From Rhipidocladum racemiflorum (taxonomy: Eukaryota > Streptophyta > Magnoliopsida > Poales > Poaceae): 64,000 nucleotides of DNA. The position numbers and the translations under genes were made by a program. The stretch lies in contig CM070572.1 in the NCBI GenBank assembly GCA_036346355.1, forward strand, positions 8,749,001 through 8,813,000, given 5' to 3'. The notes beneath the pieces were generated by a model. The model saw nothing but the letters and a program-made list of their open reading frames with translations. It was not told where the DNA came from and made no database searches. Positions 13,128 to 23,690 of the stretch are shown here, one piece after another (position 1 is the stretch's first letter; each line of letters begins with the position of its first letter).

Positions 13128-13780
13128 GTGGCGAATTGGAGCGCGCGGTGTGTCACCTGAAAGGCTGAACAACTTCTCTCTGAGAGTCCCCAGCGCCAAA
13201 CCCTCCTCTCCCGCTCTCCGCCGCCGCCACATCCTCAACCCCCACCATTGCCGCTGCACCTGCTCCGCCGCCACCTCGCTTCAGCAACCTCCACCGCTAC
13301 TGCGCCCTCCCTCAATCCCCACCGCGGCCTCAATTATCGTCGCCACCGTCCACTCAATCCCCACCGCCATCGCCCTCAATCCCCGCCGCCGCCATCTCTC
13401 AGCGCCCCCCACCGCTACTGCCCTCCCTCAATCCCCACATCCGCCTTAATCCCCGTTGCTACTGCCACCACCCTCAATCCCCACTGCCGCCGCCACACTT
13501 CCAGTAACGCCGCTGCCCTCCCTTAGCCCCCACTGCAACCCCTCGATCCTGGTGACTCCCTCCGCTGCAACGCCAGCCACAACCTACCTCCAGCGATCCC
13601 CTCCACTGCATCCCCAGCCACTGCCCTTCACCGGCTTCCAGGATGGGTCTCACTTGTTGACGTCAACCGCAAGCTCGAGGCAGCCCTTCTCCCGTGTCCC
13701 GCGAGATCCGTAGCTGCCACGACGACACACTGGTGATCCCTATCGGCTGCCTTCATCTTGGACCCCCACACCGGCTGCTA
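13128..13780 (+). repeat. C-rich low-complexity leader of the CACTA element
   Basis: Irregular repeats of CCTCAATCCCCACCGC with CCGCCG runs fill the stretch between the CACTA terminus and the TNP2 start. The proline/serine-rich open frames here are composition artefacts; I read it as untranslated leader or promoter of the transposase gene. Confidence 0.5.
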
Positions 13781-13992
13781 GGAATTAAAACGGGATTTCA
13801 AGGTACAGCTTGCTCTTCCCAATGTGTTTGTTGCCAACTCAAATGATCTTAGCTGTTGCATGTAAGCATTTCATTAATTTTATTGCACACTAGCATCTGG
13901 TCTAGTCTGGTATTGTCATGAGGTGAAAACTGAAAAGGGGGATTCTTTCTTTCGCTGGTTTTGTGCTTTCACATATTTTGATTCTTGTTTTT

Positions 13993-14142
13993 GGGTCCGG
14001 ATCCCTTGGAGTTACAAAGTTAACTTCACTGGGTGGAGTTGTCGATCTCAGACAACACGCTGATCGACAAGCTGCCGGAGATGGCATAATCTGTCTTAGG
14101 AGAAAATAGATTTAACTTTGTAACTCCAGGGATCCAGACCCC
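13993..14142. mobile_element. Small inverted-repeat element (MITE-like, 150 bp)
   Basis: Ends are GGGTCCGGATCCCTTGGAG and, inverted, GGGGTCTGGATCCCTGGAG; the match runs on through TTACAAAGTTAA, about 31 bp in all. Both flanks contain TGTTTT, a possible short target duplication. It lies upstream of the TNP2 start. The superfamily is not clear. Confidence 0.65.
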
Positions 14143-14202
14143 ATGTTTTCCGTTACCTAGTAAGGTTATTGGAAACATTGGGAAACTTTAACTGCTGCAA
14201 GC

Positions 14203-14868
14203 ATGGGTAAGGGTTGGATGGACTTGCCTAGGTACAACACATACTTCTACAAAATGTTAAGTTACACTACTTTGTTTATGCCAAGTCTAATTACCTAGTA
14301 ATTTAACATGTAGGAACACACCTGATTATATACAAGGGGTCTGTGAATTCGTAAAGTTGCTTTTGCCCATTCAGCAAAAGGAAATAAGATATTATGTCCT
14401 TGCAAGAAATGTGTTAATTGTTCTTGGAAAGAAGCAACCATTATATGTGAACACTTGATATGCTAAGGCTTTAAACATGGGTACACACTGTGGATTTTTC
14501 ATTGGGGAGCGTCATTGTAGTTTGCACATCATGATGCGCATAACGGGGTTCAAGTAGAAGAGAGGGCAAAGGACTGTGATGATGTGCCTGAAATGCCTAT
14601 AGATACAGGCTTATAGCACATGGGTTAGGTCAAATGGGGGAATGAGATGGCAATGATGGTGGTTTAGGGGATAGCAATGAGGGGGTTGAAGATTTTTACA
14701 AATTGGTAGATGATGCAAGCCAAGAACTATACCCTGGGTGCAAGACCTTTTCAAAGTTAAATTTCTTAGTTCGAGTGCTTCACAATAAATTCCTTGGAGG
14801 ATGGAGTGATAAAAGTTTTGACATGCTGCTAGATTTGTTTAGAGAGGCTTTTCCTGAAGGCTCAAAAC
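14203..14868 (+). pseudogene. CACTA TNP2-type transposase, N-terminal part (broken)
   Basis: The frame starts MGKGWMDLPR at 14203. After an apparent GT-AG intron it resumes near 14314 with NTPDYIQGVCEFVK, matching the transposase-associated domain at the start of plant TNP2 proteins. In-frame stops and frameshifts follow. From about 14690 a clean frame reads FYKLVDDASQELYPGC, then LLDLFREAFPEGS, typical TNP2. It is cut at 14868 by a hAT element. The product would act in the nucleus on CACTA ends; this copy cannot be functional. Confidence 0.8.
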
Positions 14869-15723
14869 CAAGGTTATTAAAACGTAAAACGAGAACGAAA
14901 CAACCCACCCCCTTTTTAACTTTTAAACGTTGAAACGGACGTTGAAACGTAGTTTTAGGCACAATTGTAAAAGGAATATGAGAGCAAAGATATATCATAT
15001 ATGTACCTTGATTTTGTAGTCATTTTCCATATAATTTAAGGCTATATCTATCTAAACTATTAAAAGGAGGAGTTTATTCCTTCACTTTTACTAGATCGTC
15101 CACATTATGGAAGGCCCAACGTGGCCCGTAAGCCCACACCGCACGAGCACCTCTGACCTAATGGATCGTCCACAACTCGCACATCTTGCTCTCCAAGCCG
15201 TCACCTCCCTCTCCCCGGTTCTTACTACCTCAGGTCTCAGCCGAACCGAACAGAGGGGGCGTCGCTAGAGAGGAGAGACAGAGAGATGGAGGGGGCGTCG
15301 CCAGAGAGAAAAGAGACAGAGAGATGGAGGGGGATCCGACATGGCGGCTGGCGGGCGACGGCGCGGTGACGACAGCGCTGGTAGGGAGACGACGCGGCCA
15401 CGCACGGATCCGCGGGCGGCGCTGGCGGGCGACGGCGCTGCGCTGGCGCGCGATGGCGGCGGATCCGGATCTCGGCTCGGCGCGGCTCTACGGTTAGCCT
15501 GCTTCCCCTTTTCTCCCGATCCGTTCCCCTCCAAATGAGAGTCCAAATGTACCCTTTTCTCACTAATTTCACCTCGTAAAAAGGTCTGGAACGGGCGTTT
15601 CGCCAGATTTGGATGTTCTAGACGTTTAATCGTCGTTTAACCGACGTTCTAGGACGTTTTACGCGCCGTCGACAGAACGCTCGGACGTTTAAACGTCGTT
15701 TGAGCGACGTTCTAATAACCATG
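14869..15723. mobile_element. Non-autonomous hAT element inside the TNP2 pseudogene
   Basis: The 855-bp element is flanked by a perfect 8-bp duplication CTCAAAAC (14861-14868 and 15724-15731), the hAT signature. TIRs are CAAGGTTATTAAAACG and CATGGTTATTAGAACG. Subterminal ACGTTTAAACGTCGTT-like repeats lie near the right end. The middle (about 15180-15500) is GC-rich, with open frames on both strands that resemble nothing I know. Removing it rejoins the TNP2 reading. Confidence 0.88.
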
Positions 15724-15731
15724 CTCAAAAC

Positions 15732-16147
15732 TACCTAAAAACTTTAACGAGGCAAAGAAAATGGTGAATGTCTTGGTCTTGGGTTTGTATATGTTCATGC
15801 TTGTGAGCATGATTCATATTATTTTGGAAACAACATGCTAATGAAACTAAATGTCCGAAATGTAATACGTCTCGCTGGAAAATAGGAAGCAAGAGCCTTG
15901 ATGGGAAACATGTCCACAAAGTTCCCAGAAAGGTTCTTGGTATTTTCTAATAAAGGACAGACTTCAAAGGATGTACATTAATCCAGAAAAGGCAGCAAGC
16001 ATGAGGTGGCGTGAGGAAGGGTGGACAAAAGATGGACTACTTAGACATCCAGTTGACTCTCCAGCTTGGAAGGACTTTGACAATAGGGATCTAGAATTTG
16101 GTGCAAAAAGTCATAACATTCGATTAGCGTTAGCTACTGATGGTTTC
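15732..16147 (+). pseudogene. CACTA TNP2-type transposase, second piece
   Basis: It continues the interrupted TNP2 frame after the hAT insertion. Readable segments with frameshifts include LPKNFNEAKKMV, then RMYINPEKAASMRWREEG, TKDGLLRHPVDSPAWKDFD and NIRLALATDGF, all standard TNP2 landmarks. The frame stops at GGTTTC, where a copia LTR begins. The large central transposase domain that should follow is absent. Confidence 0.82.
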
Positions 16148-16324
16148 TGTTAGACAGTTGCCTTGTTAGACAGTTGCCTTGTATAGAGATTGCTAGTTGC
16201 CTTGTATAGAGATTTCTAGCCTTGTATAGATATTGTTTTATATAGGCTTTCCTTTTGTGCCCACTTGTACATGTATCTATCTGGTCTATTGGCCTCATGA
16301 TGAATACAAGTGCTATTCATAGCA
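16148..16324 (+). repeat. 5' LTR of copia element A
   Basis: It starts TGTTAGACAGTTGCC, with a direct duplication of its first 16 bases, and ends near CATAGCA just before the primer-binding site. At about 177 bp it is short, as in many copia elements. No second copy was found in the window. Confidence 0.7.
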
Positions 16325-16336
16325 TGGTATCAAAGC
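16325..16336 (+). other. Primer-binding site of copia element A
   Basis: TGGTATCAAAGC, one mismatch from TGGTATCAGAGC, the usual copia site complementary to initiator tRNA-Met. Confidence 0.75.
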
Positions 16337-16854
16337 GCGAGTTTAGGGTTTCATTCTCACCATTGCCCTAGGTCTCGACGGCGTTGCACTTGCGTCATCA
16401 CTACTCTACCGATCAAGGTCGTTTTCGTTATCTGACGCTCGGATTGGACTGCTATCACCTGCCGCTCGCCGAGGGCTGTAGCCGGCTGTCTTCGCTTGTG
16501 CTTCTTTCTTTGCGACGGCCAGCGGAGTTTGCTCCTTCCTCACCGATGTCATGCGTGCACACGCACTGACATCCGCTGGTGCCGCTGCTTCCGCTATCCG
16601 TCGGTGTCTCGTTAGATCTAGGCCGTTGTTCCCTGTTGTGGATCTGGGCCACCGCCATTGCCCCGATCTGCCTTATCACTAGATTGAGCCGACGCCTCCT
16701 CAATCTGTTTTTTTGTCGCCGCGCCTGCCGGCCGGAGCCGTCATTGCCTGTTGATCTCGGCTGCCCTCCTCGGTTGTGTGTGCCACCGCAAAACAGGGGA
16801 TCCCTAGTTAGTTAGGAGTTCTTTCCTAAGTAGCAACAGTGAAAAAAAAAGAAT

Positions 16855-17958
16855 GTCGTCGTCTTTAGGTTCTTCCTTGGGCATCGTCTCTGTTCCCCGC
16901 TGCTCGGTTATCTTCGATGGTCTTAATTATTGAGACTGGGTTCTCCATATGCGCCTTCACATGCGTGGTTAGTGTCTAGGAGTTTCTCACTGGCGAGCTA
17001 CCTTGTTCGCCTTTTCCTGCTCCCCCTGCCACGCCTCTTATTCCCAAATAGGTTGATGATGCTACTCTACAGAAGGTGTCTGATGACTGCTCATGCTGTG
17101 GAGTCTTTTCAGACTCAATTTACTGCCTACAAGATGTGGATTGATGAGGATGCTCGTGCCTCTGCTATTTTGGTTGCTAGCATGGAAATGCATCTCACTG
17201 GAGATGTGGTTGCTTTATCTTCGGCACACTTGATGTGAACGCATCTTCGCCACCGCTATAAGCCTGCTGGTGATTCTTTATACCTTGCTGTCATGCGATA
17301 GGAGCAGTCGCTGCAGCAGGGTGATTCTATCGTAGATGAGTTCTATGCATAGCTGCCCTCGGTGTGGCGTCAGCTTGATTCTCTTGGATCGAAGGTTTGC
17401 CGCACTTGCCAGTGTTATCAACATCAATACTCTCATTTGGAGCTTTGCCGCATCTACGATTTATTGACACGTCTTCGGGTTGAGTTTAAGCAGATTCGTG
17501 CCCAAATGCTCGCTTGCCATCCTCGTGTGACCTTGTTGGACACTCTTACAATTATTCGTATTGAGGAGACTCGTCGTCATGGTGCTGGTCTGCTAGTGTC
17601 TACTTTAGTCTTGGCGGTGCCTCGTACTACTCCATCAGTGGCGCCTACTCTAATGTCGACCGCTGGGGGTGGAGGGCTTCATTGCATCTACTGCGACAAG
17701 AATAGACATGTGGAGCAATTCTGTTACAGGAAGAAAAAGGGTCTTGCTCGTCGGGGTGGATGCCCTCCTAAGGGCACTGGAAGCTCGGGCGTCTCCCCTC
17801 AACGAACCTCTGCTGGCTCTGACTCTACTCAGGAGATTCTCACACTGCTACGTCGCATGGCTGCCTCTGCACCCACATGTTCTGCTGGTTCTATTACTCA
17901 GTCTTCTAGTGAGAGAACCTTCTACATTCTCTTCAGGTATCTTACCATAGATTCTTGA
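16855..17958 (+). pseudogene. copia A gag (degenerate)
   Basis: The gag-like frame opens MSSSLGSSLGIVSVPRCSVI at 16855 and has several in-frame stops. The longest open part (17362-17958) includes a retroviral-type zinc knuckle CIYCDKNRHVEQFC (CX2CX4HX4C), which binds element RNA in virus-like particles. The stops rule out function. Confidence 0.75.
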
Positions 17959-20358
17959 CTCTGGTGCTTCTTTTCATATGACCTCTGATCCCACAGGTCT
18001 TCATTCCATTAGTCATCTCGTTGCTCCTATCACTGTTCAGATCGCATATGGTACCTCTCTTTCTGTTGCAAGACAAGGCACACTTTTGTCTTCCTCTTGT
18101 TATGTTTCTGCTGTCTCATGGTCCCAAACTAATCAATCATGCATCTTATTTCTGCTGGTCAGCTCATTGATCATGACTGTTGTGTTATCCTCGATTCTGA
18201 CTCTTGTTGTGTTCAGGATCGCCGCACGGGGTTTCTGGTTGGTAATGGCCCACGGTGCCATGACTCACAGCGTCTCTGGGAGCTTAATTGGCTTCATCTT
18301 CCTTCCGCTGCTCCTACCAGTCTCTCAGTCTCCACCACCTCTGCCTCCATTGCATCCTCCACAGTGTCGTTTGTTCAGTGATATCACCGTTTAGGACAAC
18401 TTTGTGATTGATGTCTGTCTTCTTTAGTTCGTCGTAGGATCTGTATCTGATGATGTCTCTTTAGAGATGTCTCTTTAGATTGTGCGGGTTGTAAGCTTGG
18501 TAAGTAGCTACAACTCTCCTATCCTTCCAGTGAGTCTGTGTCCTAGCATCCTTTTGATCTTGTTCATTATGATGTTTGGGGTATGGCTACCTTTGTTTTA
18601 AAAGAGGGTCATAAATATTACATTCTTTTTAGAGGGAGACTAGGGAACGGTATACCGTTGCAACGGTATAGCCGTGAAACTTATGAAACTTACCAGTTTC
18701 AGTGCTTATTTCATGAGTTTCAGTGTTTAGTTTCATCGGTTTCATGTTTCATCAGTTTTTAGTGCTAAGTTTCATGAGTTTTAATGTAAAAATTCATAAG
18801 TTTGATGAGTTTCAGAGGTATACCGTTGCTACGGTATACCGTTTCTTAGTTTTTCTGTTCTTTTTATAGATGATTTCTCTTGCCACACCTCGATATATTT
18901 TATGTTTTTTCGTGGTGAAGTTTTATCTATTTATAATAATTTTGCAACCATGATCCGTACTCAGTTTGATTCTCCCATTCATGTTCTTCGTGCTAACTCG
19001 GCAGGGGAGTATTTGTCAGAAGCCCTTTGTGCTTTTCTTGCTGTGCAAGGCACTCTTTCTCAGTTTTCCTGTCTTGGTGCTTATACTCAGATTGGTGTTA
19101 CTCAGAATGGTGTGGCTGAGCGAAAGCATCGTCATTTTTTTGAGACAGCTCACGCTCTTTTACTTGCTTCCACTGTTCCACCTCACTTCTGGGCAGAGGC
19201 TGTTTCCACTGTCACTTGATTAATATTCATCCTTCTTCTACCCTTCAAGGTGGGATTCTAGTGGAGCGTCTTTGTGGCATGCCTCCTGAGTATTCTAGTC
19301 TTCGTCTCTTTGGGTGTGTGCACTATATTCTTCTTGCACCTCGTGAATGCACCAAATTGACCGCTCAGTGTGTTTTTCTGGGATATAGTGCTAAGCATAA
19401 GGGATATCGTTGTTGGGATCCTGTTAGCAAACGTATGTGGATCTCTCGGGATATTACTATTGATGAGTCTTGTTCCTTCTACCTCGTCCTTCTTCAACTC
19501 CAGCATCTCTTATCAAGCTACTTTCTTTCCTGACTTTTCCTGATACTCCAGTTGCCACTTTTCCCTTTCCACGGTTAGTGTCTCCTTCAGTGCCAGCCCC
19601 TCCTCTGGTGTCTTCATTAGCGCCTCCTTCAGAGGTTTCTCCTAACACTGTTCCTTCTTATCCTCTATACTACACTTGTCGTCCGCAAGCTGAAGATTCC
19701 TCTGATCTGCCATCTTCTCCTGTTGAGCCACCTTCTTCAGTGTCTCCTTGCTATACTCCTCGCGACCGCCAATCTGTCCGGCCTCCTGAGCGCCTTGGTT
19801 TTGCTGGCGCAGCTCTTACTGAGCCAACTTCTTATCGTGATGCTATTATTCATCAGGAATGGCAGCATATGGTAGAGGAGCTTGCTGCTTTTGAGTGCAC
19901 TGGCACATGGGATCTTGTGCCCCTTCCTCCACGTGTCCAACTGATTACATGTAAGTGAGTCTATAAGGTTAAGACTCGCTCTGATGGTTCTCTTTAGTGC
20001 TACAAGGCTCGTCTTGTGGTACATGGTTTTCAGCAGGAGCATGGTCATGATTATGATGAGACTTTTGCTCCTGTGACTCACATGACCACTGTTCGCACTC
20101 TTCTTATTGTGGCTTCTGTTCGTGAGTGGTCTATCTCTCAGCTTGATATTAAGAATGCCTTTCTTAATAGTGAGCTATGTGAGGAGGTCTATATGCAGCC
20201 ATCACCGGGGTATTCTGTTCCTGAGGGGATGGTTTGTCGGCTTCGTCGCTCTCTTTATGGGCTCAAGCAAGCCCCTCATGCCTAGTTTGGGCGTTTTTTT
20301 TTTTTCTGTGGTCACTGCGGCTGGCTTTTCTGCTAGCGCTTATGATCGTGCTTGAAAT
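17959..20358 (+). pseudogene. copia A pol: protease/integrase/reverse transcriptase (degenerate, truncated)
   Basis: After frameshifts and stops the integrase is readable at 18902-19219, with the copia hallmark [12 protein letters not shown] 226-bp MITE sits just upstream. The reverse transcriptase follows at about 19830-20285 (KARLVVHGFQQEHGHDYDET, then LDIKNAFLNSEL and SLYGLKQAPHA). The gene ends soon after, without the YVDD catalytic box or RNase H. Several stops, for example in WDLVPLPP..K-stop-VYK, show decay. Confidence 0.82.
18632..18857. mobile_element. Mutator-like MITE, copy 2, inside copia A
   Basis: The 226-bp element has a perfect 9-bp duplication TTCTTTTTA (18623-18631 and 18858-18866). 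Ends are GAGGGAGACTAGGGAACGG and, inverted, CAGAAAAACTAAGAAACGG. It is the same family as 5162-5378, in opposite orientation, with the same GGTATACC-rich ends and TGAAAC-type interior. Confidence 0.9.
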
Positions 20359-20539
20359 GATAGCTAATCGGCTTATCAACTCATCATCATGCTTATGTTC
20401 TTCTCCTCTTCATTTCATGCTTTATAATATGTATATGTGTTCAATTGTTGCCACAACTTAGTATGTGACATGTCCTACTAACATATTTCCTGGTTTGGGG
20501 ACTAGTCGAGACTAGCCACGGCTTGACTCGACTTTATGA

Positions 20540-20935
20540 CTTAATAGCATTGCCCTATTGGAAGGATTTATTGTTGCGGCACAATTTTAATGTGATGCAC
20601 ATTGATTAAATTTGTATTGATAACATAATTAATACACATTTGGGAATTGATGGGAAATCTAAAGATAATATGAATTCACACTTAGACCTCTAGCTGCTGG
20701 GCATAAGGAAAGGTCTTCGTCCTGTTGAAGTTGGAGACAAATTTCATTTTCCTCCTGCTCCATATTCAATGACTTCTGATGAGAAGAAGATGTTTTGTGA
20801 AGTCTTGAAAGGAGTGAAATTTCCTGATGGCTATGCATTCGATATACGCAGTCGTGTACTTGTTAATGTAGATAGTCACTGCCCTCAACAACATGGATCT
20901 AATTATAGAGTAAATGTGGTGTAGTTCCTTAGCTT
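20540..20935 (+). pseudogene. CACTA TNP2-type transposase, third piece
   Basis: The TNP2 reading resumes beyond copia A: LPYWKDLLLRHNFNVMHID, then LGIDGKSKDNMN, GIRKGLRPVEVGDKF, PPAPYSMTSDEKKMF and CEVLKGVKFPDGYAFDI. These match the C-terminal third of plant TNP2 proteins. Stops and frameshifts break it. The stretch 20359-20540 between copia and this piece has no assigned identity. Confidence 0.82.
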
Positions 20936-21307
20936 TGGTAGCTTATTGTTTTTGAGTGAAACATTGTTACTGTCTCTTTCATTATTTTCTTTACACAGAC
21001 GCCGACAGTTTGCAGTGAACATAGTGAGGTTGAATCCAACTCAGGGGAGCACACCTTTCTCATGACCATGAGTCATATGTGTTTTTGCTGCGCATTGGTG
21101 GTTTCCTCTTGTGATTGCTACAAGGTGTAGTAAAAAATGACAATACATTTCTGCATATGTAGATATACCATAGGCAAGCTGTAGCCCCACTGAGAAGACA
21201 TGAAGGGGTATGATCTCAACCATTCCTAAATAACAATTCTTGCTGCTGGGTTGCAAAACATTTCATTCAATGCTATGCTAGTAAACATCGTGCCATATTA
21301 TTGTAGG

Positions 21308-21513
21308 GTGGAGAAGAAGTGATATTATTTTCTATTGTGGGGCCCTATGAACCTGTGGCTAAGGCTACTATCCAAACAACTAACCCTGCAGCATGTGTGG
21401 GATGTACTACACTAGGCAATGAATGCTATGAAGTTGTTGTCAACTTTGTATTGAAAAGCGCTGCTCTTCTGCTTCGCCCATACGGGAACATAAAAACCAT
21501 GGGAAATCTATAG
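21308..21513 (+). pseudogene. C-terminal piece of the second CACTA gene (plant transposase, Ptta/En/Spm type)
   Basis: The open stretch reads GEEVILFSIVGPYEPVAKAT, then VGCTTLGNECYEVVVNFVL and LLRPYGNIKTMGNL. This is the characteristic end of the Ptta/En/Spm (Transposase_24) protein found beside TNP2 in CACTA elements. The rest of that gene is not readable upstream; 20940-21300 looks like intron or decayed sequence. Confidence 0.68.
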
Positions 21514-22479
21514 CATGGTCACACAAGCATGTAAATACATACACTCTTTAGTTTATGTTGCTGCGAGCAATGGTTAAAATAAGGTACTTATGCTACTTTC
21601 TTGCAGATGATGAGTGATGAAAAGGCAGCAAACCAATCATGAGTTCTGCAGCCGGTATGTTATAATAAAATCTGGGAACTAGTTTAAATGTGCTCCAAAA
21701 TAAGCAGGACCAGCTAGTTTCAGAACATGTACAGTAAGCTAACAAAACCTTGGGAAAGGGCAAAATAAAACAAGTGTTATCCTCACCCTCCATGTTGATT
21801 TCAGAGATGCTTAAAAAAAATCTAATCACAAACTGTTGCTGTTGTTGGTCCCCTAGCACACATGCTTCTCTCCAATATTGCCATACCTTTTGTGATCACC
21901 AAAACTGGCGTAATTGGTACCAGTTCAGATCAATGTAGTGAAATGCAAAATGAAATTGACAAATGTTGCAATCTGAAACTGTAACTACACATTGTTTTCT
22001 CGCTATCACGTTGGAAACTTCTTTTCTGAGAATTTCATCATGCTGAGTCCAAAATTGTGATGCTTATTCTAGACTTTCTAATAGTACACGCAAGAGAAAA
22101 TTTCATTCTACCTTTTTTTCTGATTGAATACAAGGAAAACACCGAGAAGTTAGTCTTCTCGGATGCTCTCGAAGTGCATGGAGGCTTGGGAATTAAATAT
22201 CAAGTAGTTTCAATTGCAAGGATGTTAGTTGTACCTTTTTGATGTGTATTTCCTGGTTGGAATATAATGCTAGTCAAACAGTTTCTTTTGGCAATCTGAA
22301 ATATTGTTTATACATGCGGCTGGATGTGGTTTTATGTATTTGTGTAAGTGATTGTTGGATGATGGCATTATCTAACACCTATGGATGATGTATGTGACAA
22401 TATTACATCTAATACCACTACTTTGTGCCAATTTGAGCATTCTGTGTATTTGCTTCCCATGACATCTTTGATTGTATTA

Positions 22480-22771
22480 GATTATGGCAGTGTAGTACGA
22501 AAGCACATATGGTTCTCAACGGCAATGTGTCTGTCGGCAATTCTCCAAAATTCAAATTCTGTTGAATTCTGAAATGCACATTATCTGTGGGCGAAAGCTG
22601 TTTCAAGGACAAACTATCTGTTGGAAATAAATTTGTCTATCGGCAATTGTAGATCTGCCGGGAATAGAATGTCTGTCGTCAAAAATAATGTCTGCCGGGT
22701 AAGATGTGTCAACAGGGACTAGCTTACTGCTGGTAAATGTCATGGTTGTCTGGTAAATACTTTTCCGCTGT
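22480..22771. repeat. Subterminal repeats at the right side of the CACTA element
   Basis: Scattered diverged motifs TCTGTCGGCAA, TCTATCGGCAA, TCTGCCGGGTAA and similar recur about every 30-60 bp, as in CACTA subterminal regions that bind the TNPA-like protein. Confidence 0.5.
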
Positions 22772-22831
22772 GATTACCCCACCCCGGAAGGTGGTCGTGG
22801 CTGAGTGTGTCGAAAATACTCCGTATATTAA

Positions 22832-23235
22832 GGTCATGTTTGGATCTCTGGGCTAATTGTTAGTTGGCTAAAAATTAGTCCTAGTCTATCTAAACAGGAA
22901 AACTAATATGTGGGCTAATTTTTAGCTAACCCCTCAGCTAACAATTAGTCCATTAGTTGGTGAGGGGGAGCTAATTTGGACTAATAGCACGTAACACGTT
23001 GGGAAAAGTCTGAAATACCCTCGCGCTGGTTTTATTCTCACTTCCTTACCCGTGCGTCCGCTCCCCAATTCATTATGAGGGGCAAATATGACTTTTCTAA
23101 GAAATTAGCTTATCCATTAGCCATGTATCCAAACAGCTCTAGGCTAATTTTAGATGGACTAATTATTAGCTGACTAACAATTAGCTCTAGCTATTAGTCA
23201 GTTAACAATTAGTTTTAGTCCATCCAAACATGGTC
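22832..23235. mobile_element. Tourist-like MITE (404 bp)
   Basis: TIRs are GGTCATGTTTGGAT and GACCATGTTTGGAT, with a TAA target duplication at 22829-22831 and 23236-23238. The interior is rich in GCTAATT/AATTAGC repeats in both orientations. It lies just outside the inferred CACTA right end. Confidence 0.78.
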
Positions 23236-23512
23236 TAAGACCAGAAGGATTTCGGTCCACGCACGAGGTCTATCACGTTGCGCCCCCCCCCCCTCCCCCC
23301 GCTCGACGTGTGCGTGCGTGTGGCCGTGCGAGGCGCTCCATGGGCCATTGCTCTTGCACGGCGTGGGGTCGCGCGTTCGCATCTAGTTATCTTTTGACAG
23401 ATGGTTTGCCCTCAGAAGGCCCGTTTCCCCTGCAGAACAATTGTCCTCACGTCCGTGTCCTGGTGCAGTGGTATACTGGTATCGCACAGTCCCTCCCATG
23501 TTTGAAAACGCC

Positions 23513-23690
23513 ATCGAGAGAGAGAGAGAGAGAGCGCGCGCGCCATCGATCTGATGCTATGCTATTTAACTCAAGTACAGCGTCTTGTCACAGTAGAGAG
23601 AGAGCGCCATCGATCTGATGCTACGCTATGTAACTCAAGTACAGCGCCTTGTCACAGTAGAGAGAGCGCGCGCCATCGATCTGATTGGCG
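23513..23690. repeat. Tandem repeat of about 66 bp with GA/GC microsatellite
   Basis: Two full copies and a third start of a unit beginning GCGCCATCGATCTGATGC are separated by (GA)n(GC)n tracts. The copies are nearly identical apart from the microsatellite length. Confidence 0.85.

Larger units (their letters stand above)
16148..20358 (+). mobile_element. Ty1/copia element A, 3'-truncated, nested in the CACTA element
   Basis: The element has a 5' LTR (16148-16324), a primer-binding site, gag with zinc knuckle, and pol with integrase and the first half of reverse transcriptase. The reading ends about 20355, before the YVDD box; RNase H and the 3' LTR are missing. It sits directly after the TNP2 motif LALATDGF, so it postdates the CACTA element. 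A Mutator-like MITE at 18632-18857 postdates both. The 3' limit is approximate. Confidence 0.8.
12821..22771 (+). mobile_element. Decayed CACTA (En/Spm) element with nested insertions
   Basis: The left end reads CACTACAAAAAAATCCCC, a standard CACTA terminus. Inside are a GC-rich leader, the start of a TNP2-type transposase gene (14203), further TNP2 pieces (15732-16147, 20540-20935), a C-terminal piece of the second CACTA gene (21308-21513) and diverged subterminal repeats (about 22480-22771). The right end is tentative: it is placed at GCTGTG, and no 3-bp duplication was matched. A hAT element, a copia element and two small inverted-repeat elements lie inside. Confidence 0.65.

Noticed and set aside
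13150..13713. Pro/His-rich frames in the CACTA leader
   Set aside because: Low-complexity CCTCAATCCCCACC repeats keep several frames open at once; no conserved domain.
15042..15580. Possible Helitron starting TCTATCTAAACTATTAAAAGG within the hAT element
   Set aside because: No hairpin followed by CTRR end was found; the hAT boundaries and TSD explain the whole block.
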